From an uncultured Bacteroidota bacterium (lineage in GTDB: Bacteria; Bacteroidota; Bacteroidia; Flavobacteriales_D; Crocinitomicaceae), in NCBI GenBank assembly GCA_937899625.1, contig CALCCB010000028.1:1-45522 (forward strand): 45,522 nucleotides of DNA, in the 5' to 3' direction. Shown here one piece after another: positions 9,210 to 16,889 of this stretch. Every line of letters begins with the position of its first letter. The first letter of the stretch is position 1. Both the position numbers and the translations under genes were made by a program. The notes below the pieces were generated by a model that ran no database searches, had not been told where the DNA came from, and saw only the letters and a program-made list of their open reading frames with translations.

Positions 9210-9890
9210 TTATTCAATTGGGGATTTCATGAGATATGCATCGATAAATTCTCGAACACATCCTTGTCCACCCTTGGTATTTAATATAATATCAACCTGA
9301 CTTTTGACTACAGGAACAGCATCCACAGGTGCAGCAGAAACCCCAACATTTCTCATCACTTCAAGATCATTAATGTCGTCTCCAATGATTGCCACCTCAT
9401 CAAGTGTAATAGATAATTCTTTGCATAGACCTCGTAACAAGTCGATTTTTGGATCTCTGCTCACAATACAGTGTTGTATTCCAAGCATGCTTGCCCGTGC
9501 TTTCACCATTTCCGCCTTGAATCCTGAGGAGATGATGGCAACCTGATAGCCATTTTTAATAAGGTGTTGGATGCCCATACCATCCTTGGTATTGTATTTC
9601 TTGAACTGGTCTCCATTCTCAGTGAAATACATCCCACCATCAGTCATTACACCGTCTACATCCAGTACAATTAACTTTATCTTGCTCAGCTTTTTCCCAT
9701 AAAGGTCATTTCTGAACATTGGTTTGAACATGAGACTTTGAAAGTCAGTTTCGTATTCTTCACAAACAGCCTGAAGGTCAAAAATTGATAGCTCATGAAC
9801 GTTATCAGCATCCATGTCATTCAGGAAGTCGTCAAATTCGATCCCGTTTCTCTTGCAAAGTGCTTTTATGTTCTGTTCTAAGTAGATCAT
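9210..9890 (-). CDS. KdsC-like HAD phosphatase with HTH-like N-terminal extension
   Basis: This 226-residue HAD-superfamily phosphatase has a KdsC-type cap-less core at about 68-226. Nucleophile and acid are Asp77 and Asp79 (LDVDGVMTDG); motif II is replaced by IISSG (about 119-123) where KdsC has ITGRxS. Motif III Lys148 is in DPKIDLL, motif IV is GDDINDLEVM (Asp171, Asp172, Asp175), and the family tail GGQGCVREF is present. KdsC dephosphorylates Kdo-8-phosphate; related enzymes act on KDN- or Neu5Ac-9-phosphate. KdsC is normally 170-190 residues. The extra first 60 residues look like a shortened XRE helix-turn-helix (NIKALCKRNGIEFDDFL, then LSIFDLQAVCEEYETDFQSLMF). The start overlaps the stop of the DAHP synthase gene by one base (TGATG). 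Exact substrate uncertain. Confidence 0.82.
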   Translation of the reverse strand: MIYLEQNIKALCKRNGIEFDDFLNDMDADNVHELSIFDLQAVCEEYETDFQSLMFKPMFRNDLYGKKLSKIKLIVLDVDGVMTDGGMYFTENGDQFKKYNTKDGMGIQHLIKNGYQVAIISSGFKAEMVKARASMLGIQHCIVSRDPKIDLLRGLCKELSITLDEVAIIGDDINDLEVMRNVGVSAAPVDAVPVVKSQVDIILNTKGGQGCVREFIDAYLMKSPIE

Positions 9891-10888
9891 CAGATAATGT
9901 TATAACCGACACTATTTGCTACTGGCTTTAATTCGGCCAGTAATTTTTCGAACTGTGCATGATCCAATTGCTGAGAAGCATCAGATTTGGCTACGCTTGG
10001 ATCCGGATGAACTTCAATTAAAAGTCCGTCAATTCCCATCGCGGTGCAAGCTTTAGATAGAGCAGGGACACCATACGCATACCCCATGGCATGAGATGGA
10101 TCCAGTATGATCGGTAAATTAGTGTGTTCCTGCAACCAGGCTACTCCACAAAGGTCTAAGGTGAATCTCGTTCCTGTTTCAAAGGTTCTTAAACCTCGTT
10201 CACAAAGGATTACGTTTTCATTTCCTCCTGAAAGAACGAATTCAGCCGATTGAACGAATTCCTGAAGAGTCGTTCCAAAACCTCTTTTGATCAGTACCGG
10301 TTTTTTGATTTTCGAACAAGCTCTAAGAATTCCCTGGTCGTACATCGCCTTGGCTCCAACCTGAATTACATCAGTATACTCTATGATTTCATCAATATGT
10401 GTAGCGTCTCTGGCTTCAGTGATCACTGTAAGACCAAATTCTTCACGCATTTTAGCAAGTAGTTTCAAACCATCAAGACCCATTCCCTGAAAAGAATATG
10501 GACTCGTTCTGGGTTTATAGCAACCTCCTCTCAGTGTCGTAAGTCCATTTTTGATCAGTAGTTGAGAAGACATTCTAATCTGCTCCTCGGATTCCACTGA
10601 ACAGGGTCCCGCAATAACGATCGTATTATTATTTGTTCCTCCAATCTTTATATTTCCGATAGATACTTCTCTCTTTTCATTCTGATATTTCCTTGAAGAC
10701 AATTGCATATCGTTCGGGAATACCCAATATTGATCCGTATGTTCGACTAAAGATTGAGGAACTTCCTTAACACCTGATCCGGTTACAAGGATTTGAATGT
10801 CACCATTGGTAACGTGAAATGCTTTATTTTCCTTAGCCAGTTGAGATGCTCTATCTACACTGACATTGGGCTTCAAATGAATGATCAT
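9890..10888 (-). CDS. aroF: 3-deoxy-7-phosphoheptulonate (DAHP) synthase, type I-beta
   Basis: This 332-residue enzyme condenses PEP and erythrose-4-phosphate, the first step of the shikimate pathway. Residues 1-70 form a ferredoxin-like regulatory domain as in Thermotoga DAHP synthase, and about 75-332 is the TIM barrel. Visible sites are GPCSVES (metal ligand Cys96), RGGCYKPRTSPYSFQG (about 120-135), LIKRGF, ILCERGLRTFE, LDPSHAMG (metal-binding His) and EVHPDP. The block that usually reads GARNMQNF is here GAKAMYDQ (about 178-185), replacing the usual Arg with Lys. KPRTSPYSFQG separates it from Kdo-8-P synthase. It overlaps its upstream gene by 4 bases and its downstream gene by 1. Confidence 0.88.
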   Translation of the reverse strand: MIIHLKPNVSVDRASQLAKENKAFHVTNGDIQILVTGSGVKEVPQSLVEHTDQYWVFPNDMQLSSRKYQNEKREVSIGNIKIGGTNNNTIVIAGPCSVESEEQIRMSSQLLIKNGLTTLRGGCYKPRTSPYSFQGMGLDGLKLLAKMREEFGLTVITEARDATHIDEIIEYTDVIQVGAKAMYDQGILRACSKIKKPVLIKRGFGTTLQEFVQSAEFVLSGGNENVILCERGLRTFETGTRFTLDLCGVAWLQEHTNLPIILDPSHAMGYAYGVPALSKACTAMGIDGLLIEVHPDPSVAKSDASQQLDHAQFEKLLAELKPVANSVGYNII

Positions 10889-11889
10889 ATTTCTCCTTTG
10901 ATGAGGTTGGCAAAGTTAACAATTCCCGCCGTTTTTCTATCTTTTTTTAACACCGGAAGATACATCACCGGAAATTTACACAACTTGATCGTTTTCAGCA
11001 TCTCAAAGACCGTATCAGAGTCTTTAATAGCAACAGGTTGAGTATTCAACATTTCCGTGACATTAATTTTATTCAAGTCGTCGAGATGTCTTAAAAGAGA
11101 TTTTCGGATGTCTGCGCTGGATATCAATCCATAAAAAGTGTGATCCGACTTAAGGACCAGGCAAAAACCAATGTTTCCTTTTTCAATCGTTTGTAGAACG
11201 TTTTCGAGCGTTAATTCTTTCTCGTAAACGATTGGACATTCCTCCAGAGGTGTCATAAAATCCTCCACATGGAAGTTTGATTCGATATTGCGCTTTGTGA
11301 GATTCATGAGCGCATGTCCGATACTTGGTGCGTTAAAGAGATACGATCCGGATACAGAAGATGATACTCCCATATTCCTCAATATGAATGATACCTCCCC
11401 GTTTACTCCGCCATCAACATGAATTGATTTGTCGGGATAATTTTTTCTGAATTGACGGATCTTAGAGAAATTTAGCTTGTCAAAAACGCCTCCACTTTGT
11501 CCTGGGATAGTTGCCATGATCAGGATAAAATCAAATCCTTTATAGTCTTCAAATATTGTAATAGGTGTAGGAGTGATTATTGCGATTCCTTTTTTACCAA
11601 TGATATCATCTGGTAGGATCAGTGGGTGAGAAAGGTCTTCGTGTTGAAAGGTCAGATATTCTACAGGGTGCTTTCTCAATAACTCAAAATACTTTTCAGG
11701 AGCATCTGTAATAATGTGAAGATCGATCGGTAGGTCACACCATTCCCTGATCAAGACAATGTCGTTAAAAACGCTTAAGTCATCGTTGCAATCGACGTGT
11801 AAAAGATCTACTTGATGATCGACAAGGTCAGTTATAACTTCCTTCAGATTCCTTTTCTTGTCACTGTATATTGATGCAGAGATCTTCAT
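10885..11889 (-). CDS. Ribulose-phosphate 3-epimerase-like barrel fused to two CBS domains
   Basis: This 334-residue fusion has an RPE-like TIM barrel at about 1-200. The four metal-ligand positions of ribulose-phosphate 3-epimerase can be matched: His31 and Asp33 (LLHVDCNDD), His58 (DLHIIT) and Asp159 (HVDGGV). The NPGFGGQ loop reads IPGQSGG, and the phosphate site is SGSYLF. Residues about 205-334 are two CBS motifs; the GLISSADIRKSLL and VTEMLNTQPVAI blocks closely resemble the CBS pair of arabinose-5-phosphate isomerases (KpsF/KdsD). The CBS part probably binds a nucleotide and controls the barrel. Standard RPE is about 220 residues without CBS. It is coupled on both sides (TAATG upstream, ATGA downstream). 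Activity and the ligand are inference. Confidence 0.8.
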   Translation of the reverse strand: MKISASIYSDKKRNLKEVITDLVDHQVDLLHVDCNDDLSVFNDIVLIREWCDLPIDLHIITDAPEKYFELLRKHPVEYLTFQHEDLSHPLILPDDIIGKKGIAIITPTPITIFEDYKGFDFILIMATIPGQSGGVFDKLNFSKIRQFRKNYPDKSIHVDGGVNGEVSFILRNMGVSSSVSGSYLFNAPSIGHALMNLTKRNIESNFHVEDFMTPLEECPIVYEKELTLENVLQTIEKGNIGFCLVLKSDHTFYGLISSADIRKSLLRHLDDLNKINVTEMLNTQPVAIKDSDTVFEMLKTIKLCKFPVMYLPVLKKDRKTAGIVNFANLIKGEI

Positions 11890-12278
11890 TATTGATTGAT
11901 ATTGTAAAGTGGTTCGAATTGGTTGTCACAAATTACGATCTGACACCTTTTTTCTTCATTGAAAATAATCGAATCCATTTTGTGCTGAAGATCTAAAAGT
12001 AATTTCCTCTCAGGAATGGGAAGTTCATTTAGACCGGTTTTTTCGTTCGCAATAAGTTGAATGTAATAGAAATCATCGTCTTTGGTTAATCTGATCGATT
12101 GTTTGACACTTCCTGTTAGTCCTTCTTTGATCCAGAATTTCCCTAATTCCTCAGCGATCATTTCGTCATTTTTGAATTCAAAATATACGTCAACAGATTC
12201 ATGTTCAAGTTTGTTTCCAAAACCTTGGGAACAGGCTGAAAATAAAAGGATCAATGAGAATAGTACAATCCGATTCAT
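11889..12278 (-). CDS. Small lipoprotein of unknown function
   Basis: This 129-residue protein has a short leader and a lipobox (LFSAC, Cys at about 16), so it is probably anchored in a membrane facing the periplasm. The mature part is acidic to mixed, with no domain I recognise; DDDFYYIQLIANEKTG and PERKLLLDLQHKMDSIIF are its most structured-looking segments. It is the first gene of the leftward unit, and its stop overlaps the start of the RPE-CBS gene by one base (TAATG). A lipoprotein leading a set of cytoplasmic enzymes may be present only for operon reasons. A near-consensus -7 element (TATCTTTA) lies just before the start. Confidence 0.7.
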   Translation of the reverse strand: MNRIVLFSLILLFSACSQGFGNKLEHESVDVYFEFKNDEMIAEELGKFWIKEGLTGSVKQSIRLTKDDDFYYIQLIANEKTGLNELPIPERKLLLDLQHKMDSIIFNEEKRCQIVICDNQFEPLYNINQ

Positions 12279-12282
12279 GGCC

Positions 12283-12290
12283 TAAAGATA
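12283..12290 (-). promoter_or_regulatory. Possible -7 element (TATCTTTA) of the leftward operon
   Basis: On the minus strand this reads TATCTTTA, one base off the Bacteroidota TAnnTTTG -7 consensus. It lies only a few bases before the ATG of the lipoprotein gene, so a transcript from it would have almost no leader. No good -33 element is visible. Confidence 0.25.
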
Positions 12291-12352
12291 CTTGTAATCG
12301 AGTGGATATGGAAGTTTGTTTTGATCATTTCATAAATCTTTATTTTTAACTC

Positions 12353-13180
12353 ATGAAAAAAATGGAAGGAACCTTCGTTGGTGCTGATGGAAGAATTTCA
12401 GGTTACGATTTAAAATTGACGAACGAACAACCGAGCGATCTGGTCGTCTTTGCGCATGGATTTATGGGATTCAAAGACTGGGGATGCTGGAATTTGGTTC
12501 AGGATTACTTTGTGAAAAATGGGATGAGTTTTTTGAAATACAATGTTAGTCACAATGGAGTAACACTTGAGCAACCTACTGACTTTGCCGATCTGAATGC
12601 TTTTGGTTCGAATAATTATTCGAAAGAAAAAGATGATCTGCGCTGCATAATCGCTCAGATAAAGGATGAATTAGGTGATCAAATTAAGATTCATTTGATC
12701 GGGCATTCCAGAGGGGGTGGGATTGTTTTATTGATGGCCGATGAGCTTAAGGTTACTTCAGTGACCACTTGGGCTGGTATATCCGACATTGGAAAACGAT
12801 TTCCTTTGGGGTCTGAATTAGAAAATTGGAAGCAAAATGGTAGCAGGACTATTCTTAATGGTAGAACTCATCAGGAAATGCCTTTGAATTACACTCAATA
12901 TTTGGATTTTGTAGAAAATCGGCAAGAACTGGATATTAAGGAAAGTTGTCAAAAGCTGAAAATTCCTGTTTGTGCGATTCATGGTGATGCCGATACAAGT
13001 GTTGAATTGAAGGAAGGGCTTCAGATCGCCGAATGGACCAAAACATCACTTCATATTATTTCTGATGGAAACCACACTTTTGACGCCACTCAACCATGGA
13101 ACAGCGATGTTCTTCCTCATCAATTGAAAGAGGTATGTGACATGACTATTCAATTCATTCATGAAACAATTCAATTGTAA
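12353..13180 (+). CDS. Alpha/beta hydrolase
   Basis: This is a 275-residue serine hydrolase with no signal peptide. The oxyanion-hole region is VVFAHGFMGFKDWG (about 31-44). The nucleophile elbow is GHSRGGG with Ser119, the acid is probably Asp212 or Asp214 in HGDADTSV, and the catalytic histidine is His241 in DGNHTF. This layout fits the dienelactone hydrolase/acyl-peptidase-like group of alpha/beta hydrolases. The substrate is not predictable. Two starts three codons apart are possible (12353 and 12362). The gene stands alone, divergent from the lipoprotein-led unit and 18 bases from the convergent DCC gene. Confidence 0.85.
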   Translation: MKKMEGTFVGADGRISGYDLKLTNEQPSDLVVFAHGFMGFKDWGCWNLVQDYFVKNGMSFLKYNVSHNGVTLEQPTDFADLNAFGSNNYSKEKDDLRCIIAQIKDELGDQIKIHLIGHSRGGGIVLLMADELKVTSVTTWAGISDIGKRFPLGSELENWKQNGSRTILNGRTHQEMPLNYTQYLDFVENRQELDIKESCQKLKIPVCAIHGDADTSVELKEGLQIAEWTKTSLHIISDGNHTFDATQPWNSDVLPHQLKEVCDMTIQFIHETIQL

Positions 13181-13198
13181 GTCTTCTGAAGAGTCCTT

Positions 13199-13603
13199 CT
13201 AATTAATCGAATCGATAAATCGATGACGGGTTTTCGCATCAGGGAGATAGCATTTCTGCCCGAAAAAAGTTAATCTCCTTTTGGCAATAAATTGGTAAGC
13301 CCAGTCTCGGAGAGGCCTTGGAATAACAAAAGTGATCAACAAGATCCTGAAAGGCAGTTTTAGATGCGTTATGGTTTTTAAGATAGCGTCACTCTTTGTA
13401 TAGGCCTTTTCATTTTTGAAGAACACGACAGTGTCCATAGAATATGACCCTAATTTTTCTGTTAAAAACCGTCGAGAAAACTCATTTTGCAAGGGAATGA
13501 AATAAATGGAAGCATCTCGTTCATGACGCAGTATCCATTGCACAGTTTCGCTGCATAGGCCACAGTCACCATCGTAAAAAAGATATGATCTAGAATCTGT
13601 CAT
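13199..13603 (-). CDS. Thiol-disulfide oxidoreductase DCC family protein (DUF393)
   Basis: This 134-residue protein has the family-defining N-terminal block FYDGDCGLCSETVQW, giving a CxxC pair at Cys14 and Cys17 in a thioredoxin-like fold. Later family blocks are IYFIPLQ, the SDAIL helix and the C-terminal WAYQFIAKRRLTFFG. DCC proteins are predicted redox proteins whose partners are unknown. No signal peptide is present. It stands alone, divergent from radC with about 45 bases between the starts. Confidence 0.85.
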   Translation of the reverse strand: MTDSRSYLFYDGDCGLCSETVQWILRHERDASIYFIPLQNEFSRRFLTEKLGSYSMDTVVFFKNEKAYTKSDAILKTITHLKLPFRILLITFVIPRPLRDWAYQFIAKRRLTFFGQKCYLPDAKTRHRFIDSIN

Positions 13604-13649
13604 TTGTTGCTCAAGACAAAAATCATTAATTTAAATGTAAATAAGAGTG

Positions 13650-14318
13650 ATGGAGGGGATAAAGTGTTGGATGCCTGATGAAAGGCCAAGAGAAAGAATG
13701 ATCAACCATGGGAAAAGATCACTTTCGGATGCAGAGCTATTAGCAATAATTCTGGGTTCAGGAGCAGGAGAGAAGAATGCATTGGATTTGGGGAGAGAAG
13801 TATTGAAAGTTTCCGGTGGAATTTCTGGGTTGAAACGATTTGAGGTAAGTGACCTGTGTAAAATAAAGGGAATAGGCAATGCAAAAGCAACAGGAATCCT
13901 GGCAAGTGTAGAATTGGCTTCACGGATTAAAGTAGAAAAGACGGATGAGTTTATTAGATCTTCTTCAGATGCTTTTAAGCATTTTGCCTGGTTGGGAGAT
14001 CTGGATCATGAGGAATTTCATGTCATCTTTTTGAATAGAGCGAATTCGGTAATCAGTAAGCAATGTATTTCGAAAGGAGGGATGTCTGGAACTGTTGCAG
14101 ATGGAAAGATCATATTTAAAAAGGCACTTGACCTGAAATCTCATGCCTTGATCCTTGTGCATAATCATCCCAGCGGACAGCTTAAACCAAGCACAGCGGA
14201 TCTTCAGTTGACGAAAAGATTGAAAGAATTTGGACGATGTATAGATTTGGAGATACTAGACCATCTAATAATATCAAATACAGGTTATTATAGCTTTTCA
14301 GATGAAGCAATTATTTAA
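13650..14318 (+). CDS. radC: RadC family JAB/MPN domain protein
   Basis: This 222-residue protein begins with the family opening MPDERPRERM (about residues 8-17), then GKRSLSDAELLAIILGSG and a helix-hairpin-helix-like segment (LCKIKGIGNAKATGIL). The JAB/MPN metalloprotease-like half ends with LVHNHPSGQLKPSTADLQLT, carrying the HxH...SxxD zinc signature, and LDHLIIS. The protein is historically called a DNA repair protein, but its real role is unsettled; related copies occur on mobile elements. An in-frame GTG sits immediately before the chosen ATG. I see no mobile-element context, so this is probably the chromosomal copy. Confidence 0.93.
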   Translation: MEGIKCWMPDERPRERMINHGKRSLSDAELLAIILGSGAGEKNALDLGREVLKVSGGISGLKRFEVSDLCKIKGIGNAKATGILASVELASRIKVEKTDEFIRSSSDAFKHFAWLGDLDHEEFHVIFLNRANSVISKQCISKGGMSGTVADGKIIFKKALDLKSHALILVHNHPSGQLKPSTADLQLTKRLKEFGRCIDLEILDHLIISNTGYYSFSDEAII

Positions 14319-14430
14319 TGTAATCGTAAGATGTGTTGCTGGTATTTTCACATGTGTCAACGGTAAAATCTTTTCTTTTTAAGCATTGCTATCAATTCAC
14401 AAAAAGGTTAGATTATTTGTGTCGAATCGT

Positions 14431-14438
14431 TAAATTTG
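14431..14438 (+). promoter_or_regulatory. Candidate -7 element TAAATTTG upstream of wecB
   Basis: TAAATTTG matches the Bacteroidota TAnnTTTG -7 consensus exactly and lies 16 bases before the wecB ATG, in a 136-base intergenic region that otherwise shows nothing clear. No convincing TTTG lies at the usual -33 distance; a TTG occurs 11 bases upstream. Confidence 0.4.
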
Positions 14439-14454
14439 AGGCTGAACTCATTGG

Positions 14455-15603
14455 ATGAAAAAAATCGTTACCATTATCGGTGCTCGCCCTCAGATCATTA
14501 AGTCGTCTGCCATAAATCGAGCAATTACTTCAAAATATGCTGACCAACTTCAAGAGGTGATAGTTCATACGGGCCAGCACTATGATGAAAACATGTCCAA
14601 TGTCTTTTTTGATGAAATGTCCATACCGAGACCAGATTATAACCTGGAAGTAGGTAGCGGCTCTCATGGTCAAATGACTGCTAAAATGATCGCAGGATTG
14701 GAGGAGATCTTTTTGAAAGAAAAACCGAATGCTGTTCTGATCTACGGAGATACCAATTCAACGATAGCAGGGGCTCTTGCTGCAGCGAAAATTCATATTC
14801 CGGTGATACACGTAGAAGCTGGGTTAAGAAGTTTCAATAAATCAATGCCTGAAGAGATCAACAGGATCAGCTCTGATCATATGAGTACTATGTTGTTCAC
14901 TCCTACGAAAACTGGTATCCTGAATCTATCTAAAGAGGGATTTGACTTGATTTACGAGAGCAAGGCAACAATTGATCATCCAAGAATTTACTTATGTGGA
15001 GATGTGATGTTCGATAACAGTCTGTATTTCTCTGAGATCTCGGATAAAAACTCTGAGATTTTGCAGGATAATGATCTGGAGTCTGATAAATACATTCTGG
15101 TTACTATTCATAGAGATTCAAATACAGACGATCCTGTTAAGTTAAATTCCATTTTTAAAGCTTTGTTGGAGTTAAGGAATGAATTTAATCTCAAATTGGT
15201 ATTGCCAATTCATCCCAGAACAAATGCAAGATTAGAAAGCATGCTTGATCCTGAAGTGCTGGATCGATTAAGGGAGGATGAGGATTTTCTTATTATCCCT
15301 CCGGCTGGATTCATTGATATCATAGCTTTGGAGAAGAATGCGCGTATTATTGTTACCGACAGTGGAGGTCTCCAGAAGGAAGCCTTTTTCTTTAAGAAGC
15401 CTTGTGTTATCCTTAGACCGCAGACGGAATGGGTGGAGATCGTAGAGAATGGAAATGCGCTTTTAGCCGATGCTGATTATAATAGAATTCAATTGGCATT
15501 CAGAGAATTAATGGCGAAAGAGGAGTTTACATATCCCGATTTTTACGGTGATGGCAAAGCTGCAGAGTTCATTTGTGAAAAAATTATTAGTGACTTGGGA
15601 TGA
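14455..15603 (+). CDS. wecB: UDP-N-acetylglucosamine 2-epimerase (non-hydrolysing)
   Basis: This 382-residue GT-B-fold enzyme interconverts UDP-GlcNAc and UDP-ManNAc, a precursor for surface polysaccharides. Diagnostic blocks are GARPQIIKSSAI (2-epimerases start GTRPE/GARPQ), TGQHYDENMS, YGDTNSTIAGALAAAK, HVEAGLRSFNKSMPEEINRISSDH, TIHRDSNTD, HPRT and TDSGGLQKEAFF. Length is typical. It heads a rightward five-gene unit, overlapping the next gene by 4 bases (ATGA). The neighbouring polysaccharide deacetylase-like protein supports a role in a surface glycan. Confidence 0.94.
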   Translation: MKKIVTIIGARPQIIKSSAINRAITSKYADQLQEVIVHTGQHYDENMSNVFFDEMSIPRPDYNLEVGSGSHGQMTAKMIAGLEEIFLKEKPNAVLIYGDTNSTIAGALAAAKIHIPVIHVEAGLRSFNKSMPEEINRISSDHMSTMLFTPTKTGILNLSKEGFDLIYESKATIDHPRIYLCGDVMFDNSLYFSEISDKNSEILQDNDLESDKYILVTIHRDSNTDDPVKLNSIFKALLELRNEFNLKLVLPIHPRTNARLESMLDPEVLDRLREDEDFLIIPPAGFIDIIALEKNARIIVTDSGGLQKEAFFFKKPCVILRPQTEWVEIVENGNALLADADYNRIQLAFRELMAKEEFTYPDFYGDGKAAEFICEKIISDLG

Positions 15604-16889
15604 TCCAGATTTTTGTTGAGCAAATCACTGAAAGACTAATTTATACTCTCGATTTTGTGTTCAAAGAGAGGGGGGGTGATTATGTGCTCAACAATGATCC
15701 GCATTCGTTTGGAAATTTTCAGGGGGCTAAGTTGAATTATTCGAGTCGTCACTTTGACGATGTAGTTCAGCTTATTCCGGCAAGTGTGCTTTTTGATGAA
15801 GAAATTATCGTTTACGGTATCCATTCCGGGCAATTTGAGAACGTTGATTGTTTGTCGTTCAATAAAAACCCCGATCCTCTTGCGAGTATTTTTTATGTTT
15901 TGTCCAGGATGGAAGAGTATACCTCTACGATAGAGGATGATCATGGAAGGTTTGAGTCGAAGAATAGTGTCTTACATCGTTTTGGATGGCTCCAGAAAGC
16001 AATGTGTGATCGATGGGCTGTGGCTTTTCTGAAATTCCTGACTAGTCGTGGACTTTATGATTTTAAAAAGAAAAAACATGAGGTGGCAATTATTCCAACT
16101 TTCGATGTGGACAATGCTTTTGCTTATCAGTGGAAGGATGGATTAAGAAAATGGATGTCAACCGCTCGGGATATGATCTCCGGGAACAGGATCAGGATGA
16201 ATGAGCGTGAGCAAGTTTTGAAAGGTGTAAGGGTTGATCCTTACGATACGTATGATTATATCTTATCAATTGCAGAAAGAGGGTTTGACGTTAAAATGTT
16301 CTGGTTGCTAGGGGATTATGCCAAATACGACAAAAATATCTCCTTCAAAGACGTGCGTCATCAACGATTGATCAGGAAAATGGCTTCAAAGGTTTCTGTA
16401 GGGATCCACCCAAGCTATAAATCCAACAGTTATGAGTATTACCTGTTGAATGAAAAGGAGAGATTAGAAAATATCTTGAATAAAACCGTTGAGAATTCAA
16501 GGCAACATTTTCTGAAAATGAAGATTTCCAAAACTTATCCGGTGCTTAAAACAATGGGGATCAAGCATGAATACACAATGGGCTACGCAGATATTGTTGG
16601 CTTCAGAGCCGGAACAGCTAGGCCGCACAGGTGGTTTGATCTAAATAAAAATGCGATTACAAGCCTTATTGTGCATCCTTTTTCATACATGGATGGAACC
16701 TTAAATGAATATCTGAAATTATCCATTGAGGAAGCAAAAGAAAAGATCTCAAATCTGTATCGGGAATTAGAGGAGTTTGGTGGAGATTTTATATTTATCT
16801 GGCACAACGAAACCATTGGGAATTATGGAAAGTGGGAAGGTTGGAAAGTGGTTCTGGAGTATTCATTGAGTTTAAAAAACAAGTCATGA
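15600..16889 (+). CDS. Polysaccharide deacetylase-like protein (NodB-type barrel, Bacteroidota subfamily)
   Basis: This 429-residue protein has no signal peptide. After an N-terminal domain of about 150 residues that includes FYVLSRMEEYTS, a region beginning PTFDVDNAFAYQWK (about 166-179) matches the TFD-D motif of NodB-type deacetylases, where Asp is the base. HPSYKSNS (about 276-283), GFRAGTARPHRWFD and the late IFIWHNETIGNYGKWEGW supply the barrel His and Arg residues expected in the family. It follows wecB with a 4-base overlap, so action on a ManNAc/GlcNAc-containing precursor is plausible but inferred. The distal cell-wall hydrolase names of the family are less likely because the protein is apparently cytoplasmic. 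Confidence 0.75.
   Translation: MIQIFVEQITERLIYTLDFVFKERGGDYVLNNDPHSFGNFQGAKLNYSSRHFDDVVQLIPASVLFDEEIIVYGIHSGQFENVDCLSFNKNPDPLASIFYVLSRMEEYTSTIEDDHGRFESKNSVLHRFGWLQKAMCDRWAVAFLKFLTSRGLYDFKKKKHEVAIIPTFDVDNAFAYQWKDGLRKWMSTARDMISGNRIRMNEREQVLKGVRVDPYDTYDYILSIAERGFDVKMFWLLGDYAKYDKNISFKDVRHQRLIRKMASKVSVGIHPSYKSNSYEYYLLNEKERLENILNKTVENSRQHFLKMKISKTYPVLKTMGIKHEYTMGYADIVGFRAGTARPHRWFDLNKNAITSLIVHPFSYMDGTLNEYLKLSIEEAKEKISNLYRELEEFGGDFIFIWHNETIGNYGKWEGWKVVLEYSLSLKNKS

Noticed and set aside
13650-14318. radC as a marker of a mobile island
   Set aside because: Neighbours are ordinary chromosomal genes with matching base composition; no integrase or attachment repeat.
14319-14454. A possible small RNA in the 136-base gap before wecB
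   Set aside because: No hairpin terminator or conserved fold visible; only a candidate -7 element.
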